Assembly (NCBI GenBank): GCA_022511285.1
Contig: JAFLRW010000126.1
Coordinates: 1 to 5,557, forward strand
Reading direction: 5' to 3'
Length of the DNA stretch: 5,557 nt
Source of the DNA: Duncaniella sp.
Lineage (GTDB): Bacteria; Bacteroidota; Bacteroidia; Bacteroidales; Muribaculaceae
Under the pieces are notes generated by a model. The model ran no database searches, was not told the origin of the DNA, and saw only the letters and a list, made by a program, of their open reading frames with translations. Made by a program: the position numbers and the translations under genes. Positions 1-5,557 of the stretch are shown one piece after another (position 1 is the stretch's first letter; each line of letters opens with the position of its first letter).

Positions 1-293
1 TTGGCATCGAAACACTCATCTGCATCATATTCATTACATTCGAGGATGTAAAGATTTGAAATACGTTGCCTTATTTCCATATTGCGGATATGATTGAGAC
101 AGCGGTTTCTGGTGGCTTGGAGCAGATAGGCTTTTGAAGGGAGAAGCGACACCTTGTCAAGCAACAACGTAGTGAAGACATCATGAACTATATCCCGTGC
201 AATGTCTTGGTCGCGGATGATTGCCACAGCCACGCCAAGCATTGAGGAATAATGCTCTTTAAACAGGGATTCTATCTTTTTGAGGTGCTTCAT
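1..293 (-). CDS. ECF-type RNA polymerase sigma factor, N-terminal part (runs off the left edge)
   Basis: This is probably an extracytoplasmic-function sigma-70 family factor that directs RNA polymerase to a specific promoter set. The 97 visible residues begin MKHLKKIESLFKEHY and form most of the sigma region 2 domain. ARDIVHDVF (about residues 32-40) matches the conserved region 2.2 core that contacts the polymerase, and KAYLLQATRNRCLNHIRN (54-71) fits regions 2.3-2.4, which melt and read the -10 element. The frame is open to the window edge. Region 4, which reads the -35 element, would lie outside, so subfamily and any anti-sigma partner cannot be judged. The ATG at 293-291 was chosen because it is the first in frame and gives a normal family N-terminus; another ATG at 297-295 is out of frame. 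The gene is divergent from rpmH, and I found no clear TAnnTTTG promoter for it. Family assignment is fairly secure; regulon and signal are unknown. Confidence 0.85.
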   Translation of the reverse strand, partial: MKHLKKIESLFKEHYSSMLGVAVAIIRDQDIARDIVHDVFTTLLLDKVSLLPSKAYLLQATRNRCLNHIRNMEIRQRISNLYILECNEYDADECFDA

Positions 294-423
294 ACATTAA
301 TAAGACACATATCCGTCAAAAAACTCAACGCCAACTTAATAAAAAATCTTTGAAAATTTCAGAAATATGAATCATTCTTAAATGAAAGCATTGCGGGCAT
401 AATGTTAGAAAATGTGAAAAAGT

Positions 424-455
424 TTTGGCTATACGAAAAAAATTGATTAAATTTG
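424..455 (+). promoter_or_regulatory. Bacteroidota-type sigma-A promoter for rpmH
   Basis: The sequence shows TTTG at 424-427, a 20-nt spacer, and TAAATTTG at 448-455. This fits the known Bacteroidota housekeeping consensus of TTTG near -33 and TAnnTTTG near -7. Transcription should start about 6-8 nt after the -7 box, near 462, giving a leader of about 50 nt before the rpmH start. The leader has no evident Shine-Dalgarno sequence and is A-rich, as is common in this phylum. Confidence 0.8.
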
Positions 456-510
456 CACCTCGAATTGTGTAATGCCAACCGCAAAAATCAGAAAATAATC
501 ATATACGGCA

Positions 511-666
511 ATGAAAAGAACGTTCCAACCTTCTAACCGCAAGAGAGTTAACAAGCACGGCTTCCGTGCTCGCATGTCTACCCCCGATGGTCGCAAAGTG
601 CTTGCACGTCGTCGCGCCAAGGGCCGTCTGCGTCTCACTGTGTCTTGCTCAATTTCCGGCAAGTAA
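511..666 (+). CDS. rpmH: 50S ribosomal protein L34
   Basis: This encodes L34, a small very basic protein of the large ribosomal subunit that binds 23S rRNA. The 51-residue product starts MKRTFQPSNRKR and contains KHGFRARM (15-22), the G-R-K-V-L-A-R-R-R-A-K-G-R segment (27-39) and LTVS (42-45). These are the family hallmarks, and the length is normal (about 45-53 residues). The C-terminal tail SCSISGK differs from the charged tail I recall in Bacteroides L34. The ATG at 511 is fixed by the universally conserved MKRT(F/Y)QP start. A promoter lies just upstream and a hairpin terminator just downstream, so it appears to be a one-gene unit. It is not followed by rnpA, the usual neighbour in many other bacteria. 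Open frames overlapping it in other frames and on the other strand are shadows. Confidence 0.97.
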   Translation: MKRTFQPSNRKRVNKHGFRARMSTPDGRKVLARRRAKGRLRLTVSCSISGK

Positions 667-711
667 TCAGTGTAGAGATTCACTCTCAAAAAAAGTTTGC
701 AAACACCAACA

Positions 712-746
712 GAAACGGTGGAGCTCCTCAGAGACTCCGCCGTTTT
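712..746 (+). terminator. Rho-independent terminator after rpmH
   Basis: A strong hairpin has a left arm at 713-723 (AAACGGTGGAG) that pairs with 735-745 (CTCCGCCGTTT). This gives 11 bp with one G-U pair. The loop can close three more pairs (CTC 724-726 with GAG 731-733), leaving only A734 bulged. Four T residues (743-746) form a short U tract that partly overlaps the right arm. It lies 46 nt after the rpmH stop and before the next promoter, so it separates rpmH from the rml genes. The T tract is short, so efficiency is uncertain. Confidence 0.72.
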
Positions 747-790
747 GCCATTTCATAGCCGATGTGTATTCGAGGGCTATGAGATTAATA

Positions 791-822
791 TTTCGATAAT
801 TGCAGGATTTTTCGTACCTTTG
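791..822 (+). promoter_or_regulatory. Bacteroidota-type sigma-A promoter for the rml operon
   Basis: TACCTTTG at 815-822 is an exact match to the -7 consensus TAnnTTTG. TTTC at 791-794 matches three of four bases of the -33 TTTG element, with the same 20-nt spacer as the rpmH promoter. Transcription would begin near 829, about 20 nt before the rmlA ATG at 849. The leader is too short to hold a riboswitch or attenuator, so any control probably acts at initiation. No further clear promoter of this type was noticed inside the downstream gene array, though the scan was by eye. Confidence 0.75.
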
Positions 823-848
823 CACCGAATAAAATCTTGAATAATCTA

Positions 849-1745
849 ATGAAAGGTATCGTACTCGCCGGAGGATCGGGCACACGACTCTATCCTATCA
901 CTAAGGGAGTTTCGAAACAGATGCTCCCGGTTTATGACAAACCGATGATTTATTACCCTGTTTCTACACTGATGTTGGCTGGAATAAGGGATATTCTTAT
1001 TATATCTACACCGACAGATTTGCCCGGGTTTAAGCGCTTGTTGGGCGATGGCTCTGATTATGGTGTGAGCTTTACGTATGCTGAGCAACCTTCACCCGAT
1101 GGCCTTGCTCAGGCGTTTATCATCGGACGTGAATTTGTGGGCAATGATTCGGCTTGTTTAGTGTTGGGCGATAATATCTTCCACGGCCCCGGCTTTTCGA
1201 AAGTGCTCAAGGAGAGTGTCCGCACGGCTGAGGAGCAGGGGAAGGCTACGGTGTTTGGCTATTGGGTAAATGACCCCGAGCGCTATGGCGTGGCTGAGTT
1301 TGACGGTGAGGGTAATTGCCTCTCGATTGAGGAGAAGCCGAGCAAACCTAAGTCAAACTATGCTGTGGTGGGGCTTTACTTCTATCCAAATAAGGTGGTT
1401 GATGTGGCTGCTCGTATCAAGCCCTCGTCTCGCGGAGAGTTGGAGATAACCACAGTCAATCAAGAGTTTCTTCAAAATTGCGAGTTGAAGGTGCAGACTC
1501 TTCCTCGCGGATTTGCGTGGCTTGATACAGGCACTCACGATTCGCTTGCCGAAGCTTCGATTTATGTCGAAGTGCTCGAGAAGCGCCAGGGGTTAAAGAT
1601 AGGTTGTCTTGAAGGGATAGCTTACAGCAATGGTTGGATATCAGCCGAGAAGCTCCGTGAGCTTGCTCAACCGATGCTGAAAAATCAATACGGACAGTAT
1701 CTGATGAAAATATCCGCTGAAGAGAATTTGCAGAGTTTTAGCTGA
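849..1745 (+). CDS. rmlA: Glucose-1-phosphate thymidylyltransferase RmlA
   Basis: RmlA joins dTTP and alpha-D-glucose-1-phosphate to make dTDP-glucose and pyrophosphate, the first step of dTDP-L-rhamnose synthesis in the cytoplasm. The 298-residue product has the sugar nucleotidyltransferase fold. It carries the nucleotide-binding signature LAGGSGTRLYPIT (6-18), KQMLPVYDKPMIYYP (23-37), PDGLAQAF (83-90), LGDNIFHG with the metal-binding Asp108 (106-113), EEKP (161-164), GELEITTVN (196-204) and WLDTGTHDSL (224-233). Length matches the family (about 290-300). The ATG at 849 was chosen because homologues begin MKGI-LAGG; an in-frame TTG at 837 would lie only about 8 nt from the predicted transcription start. 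The enzyme is usually feedback-inhibited by dTDP-rhamnose. rmlC follows after 11 nt. Confidence 0.97.
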   Translation: MKGIVLAGGSGTRLYPITKGVSKQMLPVYDKPMIYYPVSTLMLAGIRDILIISTPTDLPGFKRLLGDGSDYGVSFTYAEQPSPDGLAQAFIIGREFVGNDSACLVLGDNIFHGPGFSKVLKESVRTAEEQGKATVFGYWVNDPERYGVAEFDGEGNCLSIEEKPSKPKSNYAVVGLYFYPNKVVDVAARIKPSSRGELEITTVNQEFLQNCELKVQTLPRGFAWLDTGTHDSLAEASIYVEVLEKRQGLKIGCLEGIAYSNGWISAEKLRELAQPMLKNQYGQYLMKISAEENLQSFS

Positions 1746-1756
1746 AAATAAGATAG

Positions 1757-2320
1757 ATGGAAGTCATTAAGACAGATATAGAGGGAGTGGTGATACTCAA
1801 GCCGAGGGTGTTTGAGGATGCTCGCGGATATTTCTTTGAGAGTTTTTCGCAAAGAGTGTTTGAAGAGACGGTCGGAAGGGTGGATTTTGTGCAGGACAAT
1901 GAGTCGTGCTCCACGCGCGGCGTGATGCGCGGCCTGCATTTTCAACGGCCCCCTTTCACTCAAGCCAAACTTGTAAGGTGTGTACGCGGTGCCGTGCTCG
2001 ACGTGGCTGTTGATCTTCGCAAGGGATCGCCGACGTTCGGAAACCATGTTGCCGTAGAGTTGAGTGAGGAGAATCATCTGCAATTCTTTGTGCCTCGCGG
2101 TTTTGCTCACGGTTTTGCTGTGTTGAGCGATATTGCCGTTTTTCAATACAAGTGTGACAATTATTATCATCCTGAGGCTGATGGCGGAATCTCTATTCTT
2201 GATGCAGATTTGGCTATAGATTGGCGCATCAATCCTTCAGAAGCTATTCTTTCGGAGAAGGATACCCGCCACCCGTTGTTAAAAGATTTTGACTCTCCGT
2301 TTGAATATGACGAATACTAA
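1757..2320 (+). CDS. rmlC: dTDP-4-dehydrorhamnose 3,5-epimerase RmlC
   Basis: RmlC inverts C3 and C5 of dTDP-4-keto-6-deoxyglucose to give dTDP-4-keto-L-rhamnose, the third pathway step. The 187-residue product is a single cupin-fold (jelly-roll) domain of normal family length. Visible signatures are RGYFFESF (23-30), FVQDNES (44-50), RGVMRGLHFQ (54-63), KLVRCVRGAVLDVAVDLR (71-88), the PRGFAHGF segment (113-120), YKCDNYY (131-137) and SEKD (166-169). By family comparison with the Salmonella enzyme, His61 and Asp169 form the catalytic base pair and Tyr131 is the likely acid. No key residue is missing. The ATG at 1757 gives the standard N-terminus. The 3' end overlaps the rmlD start by 14 nt, suggesting coupled translation. 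Confidence 0.97.
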   Translation: MEVIKTDIEGVVILKPRVFEDARGYFFESFSQRVFEETVGRVDFVQDNESCSTRGVMRGLHFQRPPFTQAKLVRCVRGAVLDVAVDLRKGSPTFGNHVAVELSEENHLQFFVPRGFAHGFAVLSDIAVFQYKCDNYYHPEADGGISILDADLAIDWRINPSEAILSEKDTRHPLLKDFDSPFEYDEY

Positions 2321-3194
2321 ATTGAATATCCTCGTAACCGGGGCTAACGGACAGCTCGGACAGGCGATGCGTGCTGCGAGTGCTGACTCAAAAGACCATT
2401 ATATATTTACGGATGTGGCCGAGCTTGATATCACGGATGCTGCCGCTGTGGCTGCATTGGTGAAAACTGAGCATATAAATGTGATAGTCAACTGTGCGGC
2501 TTACACTAATGTTGACAAGGCGGAAGACGATGAGGCGTTTGCCGAGTTGCTTAACGCCACGGCTGTGCGTCATCTGGCCGATGCCGTGCGTGGCAATGAC
2601 GGAGTGCTTATCCACGTTTCCACTGACTATGTTTTCGGTGGCTCGCAGGGCAATACTCCTCGCAAGGAGTCGGAACCGGTCAATCCCACCGGTGTGTATG
2701 GTCTGACCAAGTTGCATGGCGAGCAGGCAATCTCAGCCTCAGGAGCCAAAGCGCTTATATTTCGCACAGCGTGGCTCTATTCCGAGACGGGAAAAAACTT
2801 TGTCAAAACAATGATGGCGCTGACGTCGTCAAAATCGGAGTTAAAGGTCGTATTTGACCAATGTGGCACCCCGACTTATGCCCGCGACTTGGCAGAGGCT
2901 ATAGTGCGCATCATCGACCGCCGATTGATGGAGGGCAATGAAGGCATCTATCACTTTTCAAATGAAGGTGTGTGCTCGTGGTATGATTTCACGAAGATGA
3001 TTGCCATGATGGCCGGGAATACGGGGTGTGATATTCAGCCGTGCCACTCATCAGAGTTCCCTTCAAAGGTGGTCCGCCCATCATACTCTGTGCTTGATAA
3101 GACTAAATACAAGGCCACGTTTGGCACTACGGTGCCTTACTGGACTGATTCTCTGGTTAAATGCATAAACAATCTGAAAGAAAATGAAGCGTAA
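2307..3194 (+). CDS. rmlD: dTDP-4-dehydrorhamnose reductase RmlD
   Basis: RmlD reduces the 4-keto group of dTDP-4-keto-L-rhamnose with NAD(P)H to give dTDP-L-rhamnose, the last pathway step. The 295-residue product is an extended short-chain dehydrogenase. It has the Rossmann nucleotide-binding motif TGANGQLG (11-18), VNCAAYTNVDKAE (61-73), HVSTDYVFGG (103-112) and YGLTK (131-135). The expected catalytic triad is Thr106, Tyr131 and Lys135. RPSYSVLDKTK (257-267) is the RmlD-specific C-terminal motif. The ATG at 2307 places the glycine motif at the usual distance; an in-frame TTG at 2289 would add six residues inside rmlC and is less likely. It overlaps rmlC by 14 nt and rmlB by 11 nt, so translation is probably coupled on both sides. 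Length is normal. Confidence 0.96.
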   Translation: MTNTKLNILVTGANGQLGQAMRAASADSKDHYIFTDVAELDITDAAAVAALVKTEHINVIVNCAAYTNVDKAEDDEAFAELLNATAVRHLADAVRGNDGVLIHVSTDYVFGGSQGNTPRKESEPVNPTGVYGLTKLHGEQAISASGAKALIFRTAWLYSETGKNFVKTMMALTSSKSELKVVFDQCGTPTYARDLAEAIVRIIDRRLMEGNEGIYHFSNEGVCSWYDFTKMIAMMAGNTGCDIQPCHSSEFPSKVVRPSYSVLDKTKYKATFGTTVPYWTDSLVKCINNLKENEA

Positions 3195-4317
3195 CATCCT
3201 CATCACCGGCGGAGCCGGATTCATCGGCTCGCACGTGGTTCGCTTGTTTGTCAATAAGTATCCTGACTATCATATAGTCAATCTCGACAAACTCACTTAT
3301 GCCGGGAATCTTGAGAACCTCAAAGATATTGAGACGGCTCCCAACTACACCTTTGTGCGTGCTGACATTGCTGACCTCGATGAGATGCGCCGCATTATCA
3401 GCGAGCATAAAATAGACGGCATCATTCATCTTGCTGCCGAGAGTCATGTTGACCGCTCTATCAAGGACCCTTTCACTTTTGCACGCACCAATGTGATGGG
3501 CACTCTTGCGCTCTTGCAAGCTGCCAAGGAGTATTGGGATACTCTGCCTGAGGGATATGAAGGAAAGCTCTTCTACCATATCTCGACCGATGAGGTCTAC
3601 GGGGCGCTTGAACTGACCCATCCCGAGGGTATCCCGGCGCCGTTTACCACCCGCGCATCGGCCGGCGAACATGAGGCTTATGGCGAAAAATTCTTTACGG
3701 AAACCACAAAATACAATCCCCACTCTCCATATTCTGCCTCAAAGGCTTCGTCTGACCATTTCGTGCGGGCTTATCACGACACCTACGGGCTGCCTACCCT
3801 GGTGACCAACTGCTCTAACAACTATGGGCCCTATCAGTTTCCCGAGAAGTTGATTCCGCTGTTTATCAACAATATCCGCCACGGCAAGCCGCTCCCTGTC
3901 TACGGCAAGGGGGAAAATGTGCGTGACTGGCTTTTTGTCGAAGACCACGCCCGAGCAATCGACCTTATATTCCATAAAGGGAAGGTGGCTGATACTTACA
4001 ACATTGGAGGATTCAACGAGTGGAAGAATATTGATCTCATCCGTGTTATTATCCGCACCGTCGATCGCCTGCTTGGAAATCCCGAAGGTCATTCCGATGG
4101 ATTGATTACCTACGTTACCGACCGTCTGGGTCACGATATGCGGTATGCCATAGACTCTCGCAAACTCCAGGCAGAATTGGGCTGGGAGCCCTCTCTGCAG
4201 TTTGAAGAAGGAATTGAGAAAACCGTCAGGTGGTATCTTGACCATCAGGAGTGGATGGATCGCATCACATCGGGCGACTATGAACGCTATTACGACGAAA
4301 TGTATAAAGGCCGTTGA
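3184..4317 (+). CDS. rmlB: dTDP-glucose 4,6-dehydratase RmlB
   Basis: RmlB converts dTDP-glucose to dTDP-4-keto-6-deoxyglucose using tightly bound NAD+, the second pathway step. The 377-residue product is an extended short-chain dehydrogenase with the Rossmann motif GGAGFIGSH (9-17), LDKLTYAGNL (34-43), HLAAESHVDRSI (82-93), the STDEVYG catalytic loop (134-140; Thr135, Asp136, Glu137) and the YSASK motif (Tyr183, Lys187). Further family segments are NCSNNYGPYQFPEKLIPL (209-226), RDWLFVEDHARAI (247-259) and YNIGG (272-276). Residues about 141-175 form a longer insert than in many Proteobacterial enzymes; I recall similar inserts in Bacteroidales RmlB. Gene order is A-C-D-B, so rmlB comes last although it acts second. 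It overlaps rmlD by 11 nt, and tatA begins 2 nt after its stop. Confidence 0.97.
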   Translation: MKRNILITGGAGFIGSHVVRLFVNKYPDYHIVNLDKLTYAGNLENLKDIETAPNYTFVRADIADLDEMRRIISEHKIDGIIHLAAESHVDRSIKDPFTFARTNVMGTLALLQAAKEYWDTLPEGYEGKLFYHISTDEVYGALELTHPEGIPAPFTTRASAGEHEAYGEKFFTETTKYNPHSPYSASKASSDHFVRAYHDTYGLPTLVTNCSNNYGPYQFPEKLIPLFINNIRHGKPLPVYGKGENVRDWLFVEDHARAIDLIFHKGKVADTYNIGGFNEWKNIDLIRVIIRTVDRLLGNPEGHSDGLITYVTDRLGHDMRYAIDSRKLQAELGWEPSLQFEEGIEKTVRWYLDHQEWMDRITSGDYERYYDEMYKGR

Positions 4318-4319
4318 GT

Positions 4320-4529
4320 ATGATTCCCTGTCTGTTTAATCTCGGCACCGGTGAGATTGTCGTTGTTCTTGTAGTGGTGTTGCTGCTGTTTGGTGCCAAG
4401 CGTATCCCCGAACTCGCCCGCTCGTTGGGTAGAGGAGTGCGCTCGTTTAAGGATGGTATGTCTGAACTGACCTCTGATCCGACTGACGATAAGAGCAATA
4501 AGACTGACAAGAGCGATAAGACTGAATGA
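4320..4529 (+). CDS. tatA: Twin-arginine translocase subunit TatA/TatE family
   Basis: TatA forms the transport path of the Tat system, which moves folded proteins with a twin-arginine signal across the inner membrane. The 69-residue product has a short N-terminus ending in the conserved Gly-Glu (11-12), one membrane helix (about 12-24), the Phe-Gly hinge (24-25), an amphipathic helix (about 28-48, AKRIPELARSLGRGVRSF) and a hydrophilic charged tail. Length and architecture are typical of TatA. The tail ends in two copies of DKS(N/D)KT. ATG at 4320 is preferred; a TTG at 4314, two codons earlier and overlapping the rmlB stop, is possible. AAAGG at 4306-4310 lies 9 nt before the ATG and could act as a ribosome binding site, unusual for this phylum. 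It overlaps tatC by 4 nt (ATGA). No separate tatB is visible. Confidence 0.95.
   Translation: MIPCLFNLGTGEIVVVLVVVLLLFGAKRIPELARSLGRGVRSFKDGMSELTSDPTDDKSNKTDKSDKTE
4488..4523 (+). repeat. Two-copy 18-nt tandem repeat in the tatA 3' end
   Basis: Positions 4488-4505 and 4506-4523 are tandem in-frame copies that match at 16 of 18 bases. They encode DKSNKT followed by DKSDKT in the TatA C-terminal tail (residues 57-68). Each unit is itself built from two related 9-nt halves (GA(T/C)AAGAGC and (A/G)ATAAGACT). The tail is poorly conserved and usually dispensable in TatA, so replication slippage could change its length without harm. Confidence 0.8.
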
Positions 4530-5290
4530 ACGCTCCCACGTTTTGGGACCACGCCGAAGCCTTGCGGCGAGTGATGCTGCGCGGATTGGCACTGGTGGCT
4601 ATTCTTCTGATTGTCTACACGGCGACTATGCCGCTGCTATTCGACACTGTGATAATGGCTCCCTGTCGACCCGATTTTCTGACGTATAAGCTGCTCGGCT
4701 TAAATGTAGGAGAGGTGAAGTTGATTAATATCCGTCTCTCCTCTCAGTTTTATATCCACATGTCATCCGCGCTGTATATGGCTTTTGCTACATCGCTCCC
4801 TGCGATACTCTTTATGTTGTGGGGGTTTGTGGCCCCCGGGCTGTATGAGCATGAGAAGAGAGGTGTGGCTCCGGCCTTCGCAGGAGCGTGTGTGATGTTT
4901 TTTCTCGGAATGGCTGTAGGCTATCTCCTTGTGTTTCCGCTCACGCTCCGCTTCTTGGCTGATTATCAGTTAAGTGCCATTATCCCCAATCAGATATCGT
5001 TAGACTCATACGTGGATGCATTTCTGCTCACAGTTCTTACGATGGGGGTGGTGTTTGAGCTCCCGGTGGTGGCGTGGTTGCTGGGTCAGCTCGGAGTTAT
5101 AGACCGCAGAGTGTTTTTCCGCTTACGTCGCCACGCCATAGTGGCGCTGCTTGTGCTTTCGGCGGTAATCACCCCCTCGGGCGATCCGTTCACTATGTTT
5201 ACCGTGTTTATTCCCATCTATCTGCTGTGGGAACTTTCTGCATTTGTAGTGCCCGCAGCTAATGTAAAACGAATTACTGTAAATCAATGA
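4526..5290 (+). CDS. tatC: Twin-arginine translocase subunit TatC
   Basis: TatC is the polytopic inner-membrane receptor that binds the twin-arginine signal peptide and recruits TatA. The 254-residue product has six predicted membrane segments at roughly 18-38, 80-104, 115-141, 161-186, 203-217 and 222-243. The N-terminal motif FWDHAEALRR (6-15) corresponds to the family F-xx-HLxELR signature involved in signal-peptide recognition; Glu11 is kept, while two usual positions are Ala. PGLYEHEKR (104-112) contains the conserved cytoplasmic-loop Glu (Glu110), FELP (177-180) carries the conserved membrane Glu178, and TPSGDP (216-221) is typical of the family. Length is normal (about 240-260). The ATG at 4526 overlaps the tatA stop by 4 nt, and the stop overlaps the next gene by 4 nt, so translation is probably coupled. 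Confidence 0.96.
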   Translation: MNAPTFWDHAEALRRVMLRGLALVAILLIVYTATMPLLFDTVIMAPCRPDFLTYKLLGLNVGEVKLINIRLSSQFYIHMSSALYMAFATSLPAILFMLWGFVAPGLYEHEKRGVAPAFAGACVMFFLGMAVGYLLVFPLTLRFLADYQLSAIIPNQISLDSYVDAFLLTVLTMGVVFELPVVAWLLGQLGVIDRRVFFRLRRHAIVALLVLSAVITPSGDPFTMFTVFIPIYLLWELSAFVVPAANVKRITVNQ

Positions 5291-5557
5291 ATATTGGAAT
5301 CATTGTGGCGATGAGCAAGGAGCTCCGCCTAATACTCCCGCTGCTGACCGGGTGCTCTGAGCAGATGCAAGCCGGCATAACGTTCCACTCAGGAAAAATC
5401 GGACCACACACGGTAGTGGCTATGGAGTGTGGCATCGGCAAGGTTAATGCCTCTATGGGTGCCACTCTGATGGCTCAGCTGTATGCACCGGAGTTGATTA
5501 TCAATACCGGAGTGGCTGCCGGGGCCGGGCCTGACGTCGCGGTGATGGATACTGTTA
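5287..5557 (+). CDS. mtnN: 5'-methylthioadenosine/S-adenosylhomocysteine nucleosidase, N-terminal part (runs off the right edge)
   Basis: This enzyme cleaves the adenine from methylthioadenosine, S-adenosylhomocysteine and often 5'-deoxyadenosine, removing inhibitory SAM by-products and feeding methionine and adenine salvage; in some bacteria it supplies the AI-2 pathway. The 90 visible residues match the start of the family: MNIGIIVAMSKEL with the catalytic Glu12, then CGIGKVNAS (48-56) and INTGVAAGA (72-80). Residue Val75 sits where E. coli has Ser76 in its INTGSAGG motif; I recall other Bacteroidota members with a similar V, so this may be lineage-specific. The later active-site residues (the Met-Glu and Ser-Asp motifs) lie outside the window. 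The ATG at 5287 overlaps the tatC stop by 4 nt. A purine nucleoside phosphorylase-like relative cannot be fully excluded from the N-terminus alone. Confidence 0.88.
   Translation, partial: MNIGIIVAMSKELRLILPLLTGCSEQMQAGITFHSGKIGPHTVVAMECGIGKVNASMGATLMAQLYAPELIINTGVAAGAGPDVAVMDTV

Noticed and set aside
351..361. Perfect 11-nt inverted repeat TGAAAATTTCA as a possible operator for the divergent sigma factor
   Set aside because: The arms are only 5 bp in AT-rich DNA and do not extend further, so chance is a sufficient explanation.
837..848. TTG at 837 as the rmlA start
   Set aside because: The ATG at 849 gives the conserved MKGI-LAGG start and a sensible distance from the predicted transcript start.
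447..885. Open frames of 72-80 codons on both strands over rpmH and the rpmH-rmlA gap
   Set aside because: They overlap the clear L34 gene, the terminator and the rml promoter, and their products resemble no family I recognise.
1685..2170. 161-codon open frame on the minus strand opposite rmlC
   Set aside because: It lies opposite an intact, well-conserved rmlC; the product has no recognisable domain, and long antisense frames are expected from codon bias.
2289..2306. TTG at 2289 as the rmlD start
   Set aside because: It would add six non-conserved residues and lengthen the overlap with rmlC; the ATG at 2307 fits the family better.
3157..4245. Two long minus-strand frames (188 and 168 codons) opposite rmlB
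   Set aside because: They mirror the codon structure of rmlB, show no family features, and have no visible promoter.
4265..4592. Overlapping minus-strand frames of 95 and 100 codons opposite tatA
   Set aside because: They are antisense to tatA and the tatC start; the Ser/Thr/Arg-rich products are typical of shadow frames.
1..5557. Search for CRISPR arrays, insertion sequences, tRNA genes, phage or defence genes
   Set aside because: No spaced direct repeats, transposase, terminal inverted repeats or tRNA-like folds were seen; nearly all DNA is accounted for by housekeeping genes and their signals.

Overview
The window looks like a chromosomal segment from a member of the Bacteroidota, most likely order Bacteroidales. 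Three things point there. Two promoters have the Bacteroidota -33/-7 form (TTTG or TTTC, 20 nt, TAnnTTTG). There is little sign of Shine-Dalgarno sequences. The proteins, as I remember the families, resemble Bacteroidales versions, especially RmlA, RmlB and L34. The moderate base composition would fit a Muribaculaceae-like gut bacterium, but that is only a guess.

Layout. Positions 1-293 (minus strand) hold the first 97 residues of an ECF-type sigma factor that runs off the left edge. A 217-nt divergent intergenic region follows, with a clear promoter (424-455) for rpmH (511-666), the short gene for ribosomal protein L34. A hairpin terminator (712-746) closes the rpmH unit. A second promoter (791-822) then starts a tightly packed plus-strand gene array that continues past the right edge: rmlA, rmlC, rmlD, rmlB, tatA, tatC and the start of a 5'-methylthioadenosine/S-adenosylhomocysteine nucleosidase gene (mtnN).

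How the genes work together. RmlA, RmlB, RmlC and RmlD are the complete four-enzyme route from glucose-1-phosphate and dTTP to dTDP-L-rhamnose, the donor for rhamnose in surface polysaccharides. Next come TatA and TatC, a minimal twin-arginine translocase that exports folded proteins across the inner membrane, and a nucleosidase that detoxifies and recycles SAM by-products. From rmlC onward, adjacent genes overlap or are separated by only 2 nt (14 nt overlap, 11 nt overlap, 2 nt gap, 4 nt overlap, 4 nt overlap). One transcript with translational coupling is therefore likely, although the three functions are not biochemically linked in any obvious way.

I see no mobile element, CRISPR array, tRNA, rRNA or phage gene, and no convincing undescribed system. 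The points most worth a second look are the coupling of housekeeping tat and mtnN genes to the rhamnose operon, a tandem repeat in the TatA tail, and a few residue substitutions.
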